NCBI GenBank assembly: GCA_012934845.2
Contig: WNNJ02002381.1
Location: 279,811 to 343,810 of the forward strand
Source: Pomphorhynchus laevis
Taxonomy: Eukaryota; Acanthocephala; Palaeacanthocephala; Echinorhynchida; Pomphorhynchidae
Reading direction: 5' to 3'
DNA: 64,000 nucleotides
Part shown: positions 1-13,600 of the stretch, piece after piece
Layout of the letters: every line of letters begins with the position of its first letter
Position numbering within the stretch: position 1 is the first letter of the stretch
The notes under the pieces: generated by a model
The model's database searches: none
What the model was told of the DNA's origin: nothing
Seen by the model: the letters and a program-made list of their open reading frames with translations, nothing else
Position numbers and translations under genes: made by a program

Positions 1-1480
1 TGCTTCACCGTTAGCTTATTTGTTTCAACTATCACTAGCTAAGTCAATTCTACCGTTAGATTGGAAAATCGGCACTGTAGTACCAGTCCCCAAAAGAGGA
101 GATCGTCACAATCCTGAAAATTATAGAGCAATAAGCCTTACAAGTGTTGTATGCAAGTTCTTAGAGCGCATATTGCATCGGCGATTACTATCCTATCTTG
201 AATCATTGAACTTGTTAGATAATTCGCAACATGGTTTTCGTCCTGGACGTTCTTGCATGTCTAAACTTTTATGTGCACGCGACGCATGGGTGATGTAGTT
301 GCGCGGGAATTTGCTGTTGATATCGTGTATTTCGACTTCAGTCGGGACTTTGATAGGGTTCCCCTCAATATGTTGATTAAGGCTCTTGCAGATTACGGAA
401 ATGAAATTCTTATTATTCGATTGATTAACGCTTTCCCATCTGATCCTTCTTTTAGAGTTCGAGTTGGAAATTGTCTATCTAGACCGTCAAATTTTTCAAT
501 GGGTGTTCCTCAGGGATCGGTGTTGGGTCCAATATTATTCGTGATATTTCTGGATAGTTTGCTGCGCTCTCTAAAATGTAAAAAATTAGCATTCGCGGAT
601 GATCTTAAAATATGGAATGTAAACATGCCATGGCGATATGCAACACTTACAAGATGACAAAAATATGATTAATAGGTGGAGCGAACTGACCGGAATCATG
701 ATTAACATTACTAAATGTGCCCACCTCAGATTTGGTCGTAGTGATTTACCAAATGATTATTATGTTTGCGGTGAGATTATTCCCACAAATTCGTATACAA
801 AGGATCTTGGGATAATTGTTCAGAATTCGTTTAAAACCGGCCTCAATACTGAAAATATATGCAACATGTCGAGGAAAAGTATTTACATGATCAAAAATAC
901 CTTTAGTTCGCTTCCACCGTCTCAGTTCTCACTATTATATAAAGCGTTGTAAGACCACTCATTGATTATGCTTCGCCGGCGACTTTTCCTTCTACGCGTG
1001 GTAAAATAAACCAATTAGAAAAGATTCTTCGCCGATTTTCCAAGCTATGTTCTGGTCTTCGAAACATTGCCTACTGTGATAGACTAAGCCAACTAAATAT
1101 TACTTCAGTTTACGCGAGATATGTGTACAATGATTTATTACAGTTATGGCGAATGATCCATGTCTTTACTGGTTATCCATCGGGATCCGTTATTCTAAAT
1201 GATCGCCCGAGCCACAGAGGACAATCTTTATCTGTTGTTGTTCAATCACACAGGACATGTCACGGATACTTGCGATTATCTCACAGAGCGGTAAACCTAT
1301 GGAACCGATTGCCTAATTCGATTGTGTCTATGATACAGTACAAATCATTCCAGAATGCGCTGAGCATGTGGGTAAAAAGAGAAGAATCTTCACAGGAAAT
1401 ATATAACTATACGTGGCAATTATTATTGCTCAATTATCTTTCTTAACATTGTGATTAGACAAAATGACTCTTTTATGTGT
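1..1480 (+). mobile_element. LINE, CR1/Jockey-type reverse transcriptase, decayed, 5' end outside window
   Basis: A non-LTR retrotransposon reverse transcriptase read on the plus strand in several frames. Visible in order are the fingers motif ENYRAISLTSVVCKFLERIL, QHGFRPGRSC, the motif-A block VYFDFSRDFDRVP, GVPQGSVLGPILF and FADDLKIW (the YADD active site with F for Y). A C-terminal tail follows that ends in the LINE-typical LWNRLPNSIV. The reading frame changes near positions 290, 640 and 955, so no continuous protein is possible. The last stop is near 1446, followed by a short A/T tail. The copy enters from the left edge, so its endonuclease part, if present, lies outside. CR1/Jockey group is judged from motif wording; RTE-like is less likely. 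Confidence 0.85.
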
Positions 1481-1533
1481 CAAAGTCTTGTAATAAATAA
1501 TATATATATGTAATTGTAAATTTAATTGTAAAT

Positions 1534-1845
1534 TTTGCCAACAACCGGAGTTCGATTACAAGTAGAGCAGACTTCCTTATCACTACTAGACGAGCTGATG
1601 GTAGCCGGCAGCACTCATCAGTAGGGTGAACTACAATCAGTCGTTTCGGCTGCCTTGTGATATATTAAGAAGGCATCTCCGAGAATTTGCTTATGTGGTA
1701 GCATGGGCATTGCCTCTTTAGACTAACCATGTGCTTTCAGTAGGGTAGTTCACCCTACTGATGAGTGCTGCCGGATACCATCAGCTCGTCTAGGAGTGAT
1801 AAGGAAGTCTGCTCTACTTGTAATCAAACTCCGGTTTTTGGCAAA
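1534..1845. repeat. Inverted pair of dispersed repeat family B
   Basis: Two arms of about 100 bp, near 1536-1633 and 1745-1845, are close reverse complements around a spacer of about 110 bp. The left arm and spacer resemble the 356-bp tandem repeat at 41.5-42.3 kb (shared ccggcagc...catcag...tttcggctgcc...gatat), so this is a dispersed family. On the minus strand the left copy contains GAAAC (1643-1647) and CUGAUGA (1615-1621) inside a GGCAGC/GCUGCC helix (1607-1612 with 1649-1654). This is a permuted hammerhead-like arrangement. No ORF is seen. Confidence 0.75.
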
Positions 1846-2189
1846 ATCTACGATTATTAAACTGAAGCTTATTAGCTCCCGGAGCACAGTTTAACACAGT
1901 CAGATATAAAATTATAAAAATGTATCCTTCAAAGGATTCTGTCATCATATATTCGTCATCATATATACGAAATATGATTATTGGTCTCAACCAAAAATCA
2001 TATTGGTCTATACCAACTTAATTCTCAAGTGAACACACTGATCAAGATTTTTACAAAATATCAGTGCGACAACTCAATTTGTGAATCACATTTAAGTCTA
2101 ACTGCCATGTATACACGTCTTATTCTGACTCAACTTTTGTATATTCCGGAATGTGAATATCACCCTTCTTAAAAGTGTGACATTCATTC

Positions 2190-3180
2190 GATAGTCTGGC
2201 AGGTATCCAGACTATTGATTCATTTGTCTCCAGCATCAGATAACATTCACCCTTTGCTAGTTCATACTTTGTGTCACTTTCTAGCTTATCCATTGGCAAA
2301 GTTGTTTCAACTATCACTTGAAACTTGCAAGCTTCCGCTAGACTGGAATCATATATTTACATTCCTGAATATACAAAAGTTGAGTCAGAATAAGACGTAC
2401 ATACATTGCAGTTAGACTTAAATGTGTCACGCGAATGGAGTTGCCGCTCTGATATTTTGTCTAAATCTTGATATGTGTGTTAACACTCGGTTTGGTGCAC
2501 TCTAGTTATTTGTTAGGATCATGTTTGGTTAACTCAGTATCCTTCACATGTGATCTATATATTGTTGTTCAATCATCATTGAAGACACACATGAACACTG
2601 ATAGTATATGATCTAAAAGCAGGCCACTCCTGTCAATGATGAACAATTCGTTTGGTTCGTTGAACATTGAATGCTTTAAAACGTTGTTCCATGCTTAATT
2701 TAAGGAACATTGAATATGGCATTCAGGTTGCATTCCCCTGTACCCATAGTTAAATGGAGTCTCTCGATAACATTCTTAAACGTTGATCTAAGTTATGTAC
2801 CCCACTAGCTCGCATGTCGTACGCAGAGCCTCTCATAAAGTTATTTATGTGTTCTACCCGACATCACCTACTATGTATGGACTTGATTGTGATGTATCAG
2901 ATTGTCAAGTGTTTTTACGGATTCTTTACTGAACATGTAATTGGTAATATACGCAGTCGTCAACGTGGCCATAGTTGGTGTATTAGAACTCCAGATCATT
3001 GGAAATGCCCAAGTGTGCACAGACTGTCGCATTGAGCTCTGAATGTGTGGAACAATTTACCTGAAGAGTTGGTATGCAATTGGAATGCAATCAAGGAATT
3101 CCAAAAAATCAGTCTACAATTTGATTGCTCTTCTGATCAATGCAATGTTCGATCAACATACCAACGAATTTGACCGTTCT
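2190..3180 (+). mobile_element. Second decayed copy of a CR1-type LINE
   Basis: Near 2215 the translation ...PLAKLFQLSLETCKLPLDW parallels the opening of the window (LFQLSLAKSILPLDW), so a sister copy of the same family starts here. From about 2810 a LINE C-terminal tail is readable: DLIVMYQIVKCF, then RGHSW, then LSH followed by a stop and LNVWNNLPEEL near 3020-3080. The central reverse transcriptase between about 2400 and 2800 is too altered to read. It is fragmentary and clearly non-functional. Confidence 0.65.
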
Positions 3181-3949
3181 GAATTTACATTTTTGTTAGG
3201 ATCGGTCTGATACCCCTTACAAACGAATGTAGAATTCTTTCGATACATACTAATGTATTATTTAAATGATTGCGTGGATGATGTGAAATTCGAAATTTCT
3301 ATAACTTACATTGAAACTATATTTTGCAAGAATTTAGAATCCACGGATATTTCACTTTTCCAAAAGTAACTTTTTCTTAATTTTCAAGTAAATGTTTTGA
3401 ATACCAAGGATCCGACGTTTTATGTATCGGCGTTATAATAAATTTTAAAATAATTATAAATTCACAATCTTTCCTGAATCATTTCGAGTGGAGGGCTTTA
3501 AAGAGGTTAATAAGAAACTTTGCTCGACAAGAAACATAGTCCTGGATCACATCATGTTTAAAATAGTCTATTTATTTAATACATTTATAAAGATGATCAA
3601 GATGATGCAAATAAACTGCACTAATTTCTACTGTCGTGTCAAGATAATTATAAATAACAATCATTAAATGCAACTATCCGGACAATGAATAAAAGTAGAA
3701 AGTCACATTTTGGTCATTACGAAAATCGTTTTTTATTTTAGTCTTAAATAAGAATGAAGTTTAGTGCCTTTACTCTTTATTTGCAGTATATGTTTTCAGA
3801 TATTAAGTACAAAGTAGTCGTTTTTAATTGATGAGCAATTATAAAAATTTTAATTGGTTTTGTTAGATTTAGCAGAATGAAATATTGAAATATTTGTGGG
3901 TGAAATCAAATATATCAATATATATGCAAATAGAATGAACAATTGCATA

Positions 3950-4135
3950 CACGAGCGAGTATCATCATTTGGTCGGCTTCATAAATTATCCTCGTGTGAA
4001 TTCTTTAATCCTAGATGCAGCATTGTACACTACAATAAGCGTAGGTGGACCTCATCAGCAGTGAGCCTACGCCTACCTTTAGTGTTTCGGTCCTTTAATT
4101 ATCTGCTGAAATTTTCCTCTGCTGCCTTTCTGTAA
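3950..4135. repeat. Dispersed repeat family C copy
   Basis: This stretch recurs as a palindrome at 28.65 kb and, partly, at 50.7 and 51.0 kb (shared ttaatcctagatgcagca and tacactacaat-agcgtaggtg). On the minus strand it holds GGACC-GAAAC (4084-4093) and CUGAUGA-GGUCC (4047-4058). Its two flanking pentamers are perfectly complementary, which is a hammerhead stem II in permuted order. The end (gtgtttcggtcc...ctgctgaaattttcc) continues into the sequence that heads the repeats flanking the LINE at 46 kb. The short ORF over it is not a convincing gene. Confidence 0.7.
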
Positions 4136-4369
4136 AAGCAAACGATACAGTTTGTAAGGAAAACATTTCCACTTGTGCAAACTGTACGTTGTATCCGTCT
4201 TTTGAAACAAAAGACTGATACATCTAATCTTGTATCCGTCTAATCATGTATATCTAATCATGTATTCATGTAATATATACATCTAATCATGTATCCGTCT
4301 TTTGTATTTTTTATTTATGTCTTAATTATAATTAGCTTTTTCTTATTTTCTTTTATTTCTTTTTCGTTT

Positions 4370-4700
4370 TCTCATTTGTAAGAACGGGGCCCGCTGCTTT
4401 TGTAAATTGTTTCCATTTGGCTCCATCAAAGACGTCTTTGGCTACCAGACTGACACTCATCAGTTTATGAGGTATAACGTCTATTCATCGAAGCTTTGGT
4501 CTTACTATAGGACGTTTTCCTTCCACTGTCACGGCGATGGGCTTTATTGGTGGTGTTCCCTTTTGCGGAGAACGTAGCCGTACCATTGCAGTTGCCCTTC
4601 GCGAATTTTCTCTATATCAATTCGTCGTCTTTTAGCTCCTCGGCGATGTCCAAAAAAAGACCAGTCAGCGAGCTGATATTGAGAGTTGCGATTCGAACTC
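4370..4700 (-). mobile_element. RTE-type LINE, 3'-terminal coding fragment
   Basis: On the minus strand the translation gives EKIREGQLQWYGYVLRKREH. After a frame change it reads VTVEGKRPIVRPKLR, a TGA where the family has Trp, then IDVIPHKLMS and finally AKWKQFTKAAGP. This is the well-known C-terminal end of RTE-clade LINEs (GQL-WYGHVLR...GKRPRGRPK-RW...KWR). It is a 5'-truncated dead fragment of the kind RTE insertion usually leaves. Confidence 0.75.
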
Positions 4701-5029
4701 GTTTTCTTGTTGATTTCGTTTTAGTTTGGTAGCTAATTTGGTTACCCCCAACCCCGCAATCGTTTTTACTCCATAGACCCTTGATGACTTATCGGTCAAG
4801 CCAGGCCGTACCTGAGAGCGCCGCTTACAGAGACGCCATTTGAGACCATTTCATAATGTAATTCCAATACATAACATAATTCCAATTGAGACCATTTCAT
4901 AATGTTAATGCGACAGTTTTGTTTTAGGGCTGACTTGTCACGAAGACTATCACCAACCATCCCTCTTTCTTTCTCAGCACGGGCTTGGGACCGGCTATGG
5001 CGGATTAATAATTAGTTTCTTTATGAGTT

Positions 5030-5700
5030 ATTTTACGCTATTCAGACGAATGGTTAATTTAACCTTTTAATTACTCGTTTAAAATAAAAATTTAATAGGT
5101 TTTTGCTCGTTTAGAAAACATGTCTACTTCTATCACATAAGAATAAAAATTATTATTTTTTCTTCAAGGTATAATAATTTTTTGTCAAGTCTTTCGAATT
5201 ACGGTAAAAAATGTAGGTGAGAGCTTTTTTACATAAAAATATAGTATAAAATATAAAATAAATTATATAAAATGATATACATTTTATCATTTTTTTGCAT
5301 TTTAGTTATATACATTTTATCATAAAATGTATATAATATACATAGTATACATTATGTATTTTATATATAATATCACATGATATAATATCACAAATATAAT
5401 ATAATATCATATCATATAATATTAATATGATATCACATAATAAATTGTTAATATAACATCATTATAAAATCATTGATTTATCATTATATAAGATCATAAT
5501 ATTATATATATGATATTATATATAATGATATTACATATAATATCATACATAATATTATATGTATATATAATATCATTATATAATATCATTATTACATCAT
5601 TATAATATCACATTATATTATATACATAATATCATAAATAAACATTTTTCCTTTATGTGAACAGTTAAAATAGCCATTTGCGGCTAATAACTTGCGGAAA
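5030..5700. other. AT-rich low-complexity stretch
   Basis: Dominated by short TATA/ATAT and ATCATATAAT permutations, with many small palindromes. No coding or RNA gene signal is visible. Confidence 0.7.
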
Positions 5701-5779
5701 TAAATATTTAAATTTAAAATTAATATTAAAAAATTTTCAAACACAAATTTAATTAGTTTTTGTTCGTGTTTATGAAATA

Positions 5780-6190
5780 TTTAATTACTTATATCTTAAA
5801 GCATTTGATTTGGTGCGTCATTACTCTTCTATCAAAATGCAGGATTTGCAATTGATTCGAATGTAGTCAGCTGGATAAAAGATTTATAACTGGAAGGTCC
5901 TATCAGGTTCATGTAAATAGTGTGAATCCTTTCACTAGGTATTTTCACGATTTGTGCCTATTGTGGAAGGTTTTGCATAGCCTTAGACACGAGCTGTATA
6001 ATCTAATGAACATAAGATCTCTCAGTGTATTGCGTGGACATTGACCCTATTGACTTAGAAACGGATCATTCATTCAACGACAATGGAGTTCAATGGGCAA
6101 TTCATCAACAAGTGGAATTAGTTGGATGGGGGAGATTGTACGATACAGTTCGTTACAACGATTTGAACAAGCTATTTTAGCAACTTAATG
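5780..6190 (+). mobile_element. Short LINE reverse-transcriptase relic
   Basis: Reading across frames gives LKAFDLVRH (the motif-A block SKAFDxVxH) and then SNVVSWIKD and RSYQVHVNSVNP, typical of the region between RT motifs A and B in CR1/Jockey LINEs. A tail-like segment with VLRGH follows near 6040. Large internal parts are missing, and both ends are vague. Confidence 0.5.
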
Positions 6191-7600
6191 TATTTTGTTT
6201 TATGTGATGCAACAATTGAGCTTTGCTCGCAATACTGTCATGAAATAATATTAAAATTTTAATTTTATTTAAAAATATTTCAAACAAAAATTTAATCGAC
6301 TTTTGCTCGAATGGGTAACATATTTAATTACTTCTATCTCATACGACAGACCCGTTTTTAAAAAGTTCATAAAATCATAGTTCATCAAGAATATTTATTG
6401 ACGAACTATGCGAAAAAGTAAAAAAAAAACATTTTTTATTTTGAATTAATAAAATTAAAAAATACTTAAGATTAAATGTTTGTAATTTTTCAAGTCAGAA
6501 TATAAGTTATTTGAAACACTAAATTCTTTCAATCGATTTCATACAGTCATGTATGAATTCGTACATATCCCATAATTCGTAATTTTAAGCTAATTGTTAA
6601 TCATATCATTTTGTGGCTAAATGATATTTTTGTAAAAACATCTTCAAAATATTTATTTTTGGACTTAAAGAAAAAATCCAGATTTACAGTAATAGTATTT
6701 ACAGACTATTCTTACACATTAGTCAGACAGTTACTAATCACAAAGATCATCGTGAGTATAGAAGATTATCGCATTTCAATTTTTATCATCAAAAGCATTT
6801 GCCAATGCCACTTTCAAACTAAAAATTTCACCAGCACGTAAATATTGGATTTAATCGATTATAAATGTTTTTTTCATTTTGTCTAAAGAATATTAGAGTA
6901 AATGTATATATTTGGAATCTATGTTTTCACAATAGTTGATTGTATAAAGCATTTTGAACTTTAATAAAAAAAAATGGCAAGTTGCATATATCAGTAAAAT
7001 AAAGTATCTTAGAGAATAGGAATCCAAATATGAATTCGATAAATATTAAAAGTTTGTACTAACGTAATCCCACATATTGTTTTGATGTTTTGGTCTTTAT
7101 AAACAAATGATTTGAACTTTAACTATATATTTTTTTATTTAGCAAAATTCGATAATTTATTCAAATTAACGGATTGTATATAAGATTATTTGTGAAAAAA
7201 TATTCAAGAAAAATAAAGCATTGAATTTTAACCACTCCTGTGTTATTACTCTGTTAAAATGAAATGTTTATCAAAATTTCATCAATTTTTGTGCTTTATT
7301 GTATTATTTCATTGCAATATTTGGGATCAGTCACTCTAAAGATAACTGCATTATCATTTATTAGTACGTAAGTTACAATTGCTTCCCCTTGTTCAAATGA
7401 CTTTGTAATCATTTTAATTGTAAACTTATGGTTATTTGCATCTATTTTTGCTGTCTAGTGATTTATTTATTCGTATTTGTATTTACGCATTAAATATAAA
7501 ATTTTATATTGTATTTAATATAACATTTAGATTCAACATTCAATATGTGGCTTCATTGTAATTGTTCATTTTAATTAGTATTTTAAAGATCTAATCGTTC
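6190..7600. other. AT-rich region upstream of DDOST
   Basis: Contains no recognisable gene. The longest ORF (6611-6841) is composed mainly of hydrophobic and AT-driven codons and shows no domain. The DDOST promoter should lie at its right end, but no TATA or initiator could be singled out in such AT-rich sequence. Confidence 0.5.
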
Positions 7601-10600
7601 ATGGCGATTCTTTGTTTTCTGCTGCTCTCCATTGTTGTTAATTCATTGGGAATCCAAAACGATCGCGTTCTTGTACTTTTGGACAAAGAGTCGTACAAGG
7701 CAACTCATTCGAGTTTCTTTAAGTTTCTTCAAGGTAAGGTTCTTATTTGATAAGCTTAATATACTTTTTAAAAATGCTCCCTCTTAATTTATTAAAAGAT
7801 AGATTGAAACTTTATTGTTAATTTACAACTTTTGGTAGGACTTTTACAATATCCAGTTTACTGCTACAAACTTTGGCAAATATTTTTTGCAACACACATT
7901 TTAAAAATTATAAGATAATTTTTAAAATGTGTTATAGATTATTAATTATTAATTATATTAAATAGCAGAAATAAATAAATTATCTTATAAAATTGCATAG
8001 AAAAAATATTTTAGTAAAATATAAAATTTTATAAAATAGTATAAAATAATATACAAATTATAAAATTTTATAATTTAAGTTTTAATATAAAATTATATAT
8101 TATAAAATAATATATTATATTATCATATTTCTATTTTTTAAATGTCGTTATTTTTGCTGAAAATGATTATCCGATTGTGAAGACATATCTAATCGATAAG
8201 CTCTAATTTTTATTTTAAATTGATCTCACATTTTAAAATATTTTACTCTTTTAAACAAATATATTATCACTTAATACTGAAATTATATATTCTTACAGCT
8301 TACAGTACATCTTAGAGTTAGATAAGCCTAAAAGGTAAATAAACACATTAAATTACAGTTAGATTAATATATAAAATATATGAGAATTAAACTGATAATC
8401 ACTACTAATCAGTACTAAATCAGTACTAATCAGTACTCACTCATATTTCTGATTTTTATTAAAAATAAACATCAGAAAAATCCGATTTGTTTATCAGTAC
8501 ATTTTCTTCAATTTTATTTGTGGAAAATATAAGTACTGAAAGTTTTCTAAGTTTTGAAATAATTTTAATAATCGCAATGGATGTCAAAGCAATCAGGATC
8601 TATCAATTTAAATGGTAATATTTTATGTTTATAATATTTTTATCTTTTTAATGAATATTGGATAAACAAATTAAATAAATTGTAATCTTATAATTTTTGT
8701 ATAATTTATGCACTGATCTTTTGATATTTGACAGTTCTATTACGGATACTGTCGGTTATAAAATGTTATACTCGTTCCGCTTAGCAATATCGTGTTTTCT
8801 TATATTTCTTTTGGCACTAAGAGATTTAAAGAATTGTGAAATTCTAGAAATAATATTTGCACATCGCATTCAAACAACGTTAAAATATTTAGATTCTGGA
8901 TTTGCTGTCGATTATAAAATCAGTGATGCAAACGACATTGCGTTAGAAAAGTTTAAAGAGTATGTGTACGATCACCTCGTTATTTTCGCTTCCGCGACCG
9001 AAGGTATTTCTTTATTAAATCGGATTACTCTTTTAAATCGCATATTTAGAATTTGGTGGATTTCTCAACTCTAAAATACTTACTAAATTTGTTGATTCTG
9101 GAAGAAATGTTATGCTTGCGCTAGGAAACAAAAACGGTAGGTTATTTCGTTAATATTAATTATTTCGTTAATATATTATTATGTACTGGAAATATATAAT
9201 TTATTTACTTATTTATATTATTTAGTTTATAATAAAAGTATATTGAAAGATTCCCAAATATATAATTATAAAATATAAAAAAAATTAAAGTATTATTAAG
9301 AACTGTTATTTATCTGTTGTTAACTTTATATAACCAAGGTTCATCGTTAACCAAGGTTTAGTTGACATTCTGTTATTTTATTAATTATTATTTATGCAAT
9401 GCGGTATGTGATTAGAAATATTCGAACAAACAAATTCAAGAATTTTAAAAATTGGTTAATTAAAAATACGACAACTCTATTATCATTTTATACCGTGTAC
9501 TTCCAAATATCTTCATAAATCAATGTTACAGCGAAAAATTGTTTTTTTTTTGCATCTCAAAAACTTATTCAACTTTTAGTTCAATTAAAAACAATTGTAC
9601 CAACTCTTTGTATTGAAGATTTTTATCAGTGCTATTTATGTAACCTACATTCTCAAAAGTGCAAACTCAAAGCAAACTTGATAAATGTTATCCGTTCAAT
9701 AGGATATTTGAATTAATACATTAAAGATTATGATATTTGAATAAAAATAAATTAAATTAATTATTGAAACCCACAATGTGGGTATTGAAACCCACATTCT
9801 CAAAAGTGCAAATGCAAAGCAATCTTGATAAATGTTATCCGTTTAATGTGGATATTAGGATATTTGAATTAATATATTAAATATTATGATATTTGAATAA
9901 AAAATAAATTAAATTAATTATATATTAAAGATGCGAGTATCTTAAAAAATCGATAAATTTGTACGATAAATTTGTACGATAATGTTGCGTGAGTATTTAA
10001 TGAAATAATATTCATTAGGTATTATAATTAGGTTGCTATATATTAGTTGATGCTTGCGGAATTTCCCGGTTCTTGTTTGATATGTTCCTTGCTTATTAGG
10101 CTATTTAACAATATGTTCTTTCTTTGTTCCTTGTTTAAAAAATACTGAATTATAATATCCAATATAATTAGTACATATTAATTTATAATATTAATTTAAT
10201 ATTAATTTACAGATTATAGTAATTTAATCAGTAACTTCATTTGCTTCACGTTTCCGTTTAAGATTTAAATTAATTAAGATTTAAATTAATTAATTAATTA
10301 TTTAAATGAATTAAGATTTATACTGCACATATTAAAAGAATTTATAAAAGTAACTGACAGATAATATATAAATCATTAGCCAAAGCGTATAATGCTTTGG
10401 CTAATGAGTTTTGATACTATAATATAATATATTATAATATTGTAGTTAATAACCTAAACGTATGAGACGTTGTGAATGCAATAACATACTAATTAATATA
10501 TAATTACCTCTCAAGTAGCAGATTATTCTGCATACTTTGCTTTGAAAACGTTCCCAGTTTAACTATATCAATAAAAATGTATCGATCACTAGAATAAATG

Positions 10601-13600
10601 CGAATTGGATGTGTCCTGACGCTTTTCGTATAATTATTGATTGATGTCATTATATATTTTAATTAAATATTAATTATTTACTTTTGCTATAATTTAATTT
10701 ATAATTTTAAATTTTTTACTTTTAAAGGTCAGGTTATACGTGAGTTTGCTGCTGATTGTGGATTTATAATAGATTCGGATAATGCCAGACTGAATAATGG
10801 AGTAATTAATATACATTCAAATAAATAAGCATCAATTTAAATTGAACAATATTTTAGAACACAATAAAATTGACTAAAGAAAACTTGATTAACATCGATG
10901 TATTAACAAAAGATGTATCTTCGTTGTGGTATTCTGGCGGAGGGTATGAGCGTTTAAATTTTAAACCATTTTGATACAAAAATTTCCTTGAAGTTGTTTT
11001 TTACCAGTTTCGCTTAAAATCTACATTTCAAGCCTGAAGTTATTAAAACGCAAACCTATGCTATCCTTTTTTTAATAAAGTAAATTTAATTTGATGTATA
11101 AATGCAATTGATTCTCATTGTTATTTAATAATTTTCATTATAGTAAAATGGAAACTGTTTTGGCAAAAATATCGTAGTTTTGCGCTAGTGATTCTTCGAT
11201 GTATTTTGCATTTAATCTACCAGATTATTCTAATTCACACTATATGATTTGACAGTAGAAACGGTGTCTTCGGTTTCTGAGTTTCAAGTCAATACACCCC
11301 GACTCATAATATGTTAACTTTTATGGCATGTTGGCATTCTTTTTCTCTAAACCTTCTACTTTTAATAAAAGTATCAAATTTATCGAATCTAAACTTGTTG
11401 GCAAAGACATATTATTTCATAATGGAATGTTATGAATATATGAAGTTATGCAAAAGAGACTTATAATATAATATAAATAAGTCAATGTAAATAATATATT
11501 ATTAACTCTTTCATGCTCTGAAGACTTAATAAGTTATATGAAGACTTAAAAGACAAAATATAGCTAGCAAATGTAATTTCATTTAATTATTAAAATTGAT
11601 GATCGATTATTAAAGAAATGCAAAATAGAGTTTGAAAATAGTCATTATATTGCATCGGTACTAATAACATTGATTAAAACCTTATACATCAGTCTTTATC
11701 GTAGGTACATTTAGTTAATTTACTAAAAAAGTAATTTGTAAATAACTGCGTTCATCAACAAAGAGTTTTATCAAATTTTTCATGCCGAGACTTCTATTTT
11801 TTCACTTGAAAAAATACTTTAGATTTAATATGACAACATCAAATGATTATTTGCATTAATTTAAATTGTTATAATATTTTCTTCTATTTCAAAGGGTTTA
11901 CTATGATGCGAAGAATCCCTTGATGATTCCGATTGTATCAATGAAAGCTTCTGATGAGGTTTATTAAGATTTAGTGTCCAGCTTATTTTACTAAACTTTG
12001 CAGGAATCACCATTTACCTACTTATCTGTTGCAGTACAAGCAAAGAACAGTGCACGTGTTACGGTATTAGGATCATCGGATATTTTCAGTGATAGTTTTT
12101 TAAGGTGACTATTCAACAAGTTACGTGATTCAAAATTGCTATTTTTAATTTAGCGATGATTAAAAATTCTAATTTTTTAAATTAATTATATTTTCTATAA
12201 TTAATTATTAGATTGATTGATTTTTCCAATATTGGAACATAATTCAATAATAAAAATAATAAATAATAATAATTTAATAATCACAGATTAATGTTCCGAA
12301 TAATCACAGGCTAGTGTTCCGAATAATCACAGATTAGTGTGCTCAATAATCACAGATTAGTGTGCTCAATAATCACAGATTAGTGTGCTCAATAATCACA
12401 GATTAGTGTGCCGAATAATTACAGATTAAGGTTCCGAATAATTACAGGCTAGTGTTCCGAATAATCACAGATTAGTGTGCTCAATAATCACAGATTAGTG
12501 TGCTCAATAATCACAGATTAGTGTGCCGAATAATTACAGATTAATGTTCCGAATAATCACAGGCTAGTGTTCCGAATAATCACAGATTAGTGTGCTCAAT
12601 AATCACAGATTAGTGTGCTCAATAATCACAGATTAGTGTGCTCAATAATCACAGATTAGTGTGCCGAATAATTACAGATTAAGGTTCCGAATAATTACAG
12701 GCTAGTGTTCCGAATAATCACAGATTAGTGTGCTCAATAATCACAGATTAGTGTGCTCAATAATCACAGATTAGTGTGCTCAATAATCACAGATTAGTGT
12801 GCCGAATAATTACAGATTAATGTTCCGAATAATTACAGGCTAGTGTTCCGAATAATCACAGGCTAGTGTTCCGAATAATCACAGGCTAGTGTTCCGAATA
12901 ATCACAGATTAGTGTGCTCAATAATCACAGATTAGTGTGCCGAATAATTACAGGCTAGTGTTCTGAATAATCACAGGCTAGTATTACGAATAATCACAGA
13001 TTAGTGTGCTCAATAATCACAGATTAATGTTCCAAATAATCACAGATTAGTGTGCCGAAAAAAACACATATAAATTTACTATTAATATTTATTAACATTT
13101 TAATATTTGTAGATGTGTGTTAAGTTGCCTGGGAAATACATAATGTTCACGCTACTGATAAGTTTTATAAGGGTGGAACACGTTTATCGCATCGTTCAAT
13201 TACGTATGAGGTGTAAACATTTCATGATTGATCATGCTAAGAAACTGTAAAGACAGTGCAATTTCATCTACAACTCTAGAACGAATAAACGAACTTAATT
13301 TAAAGAGAATTTGAAGATATTTAGGAATTATCACAAAGTGCAAACTTTCAGGATTTTGCTCAATGACATTATATATTTTATTGTATGAACAAGGATTATT
13401 TGTTACTGATTATTTATTATTATTTACGGTTCCTTGATGTATAAGTCGAGATTTGTTTATTCAAAATTTGTTATAGGGACGATGTACTGCGTAACTTTTA
13501 AAATTTACTCAAAAATTAACGATTTTAAAAAATCGTTAATATTTGATTTTATAATTTTTTTTATTTCATAAATTAAAATTAAAAATTTTAATTTGTGATT

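Noticed and set aside
8697-9074. 125-codon plus-strand ORF
   Set aside because: It reads through DDOST intron 1, exon 2, a 46-base intron and exon 3. Only the exonic part matches OST48.
10380-10420. Hairpin cattagccaaagc / gctttggctaatg in DDOST intron 3
   Set aside because: Short intronic palindrome with no partner copies; nothing suggests function.
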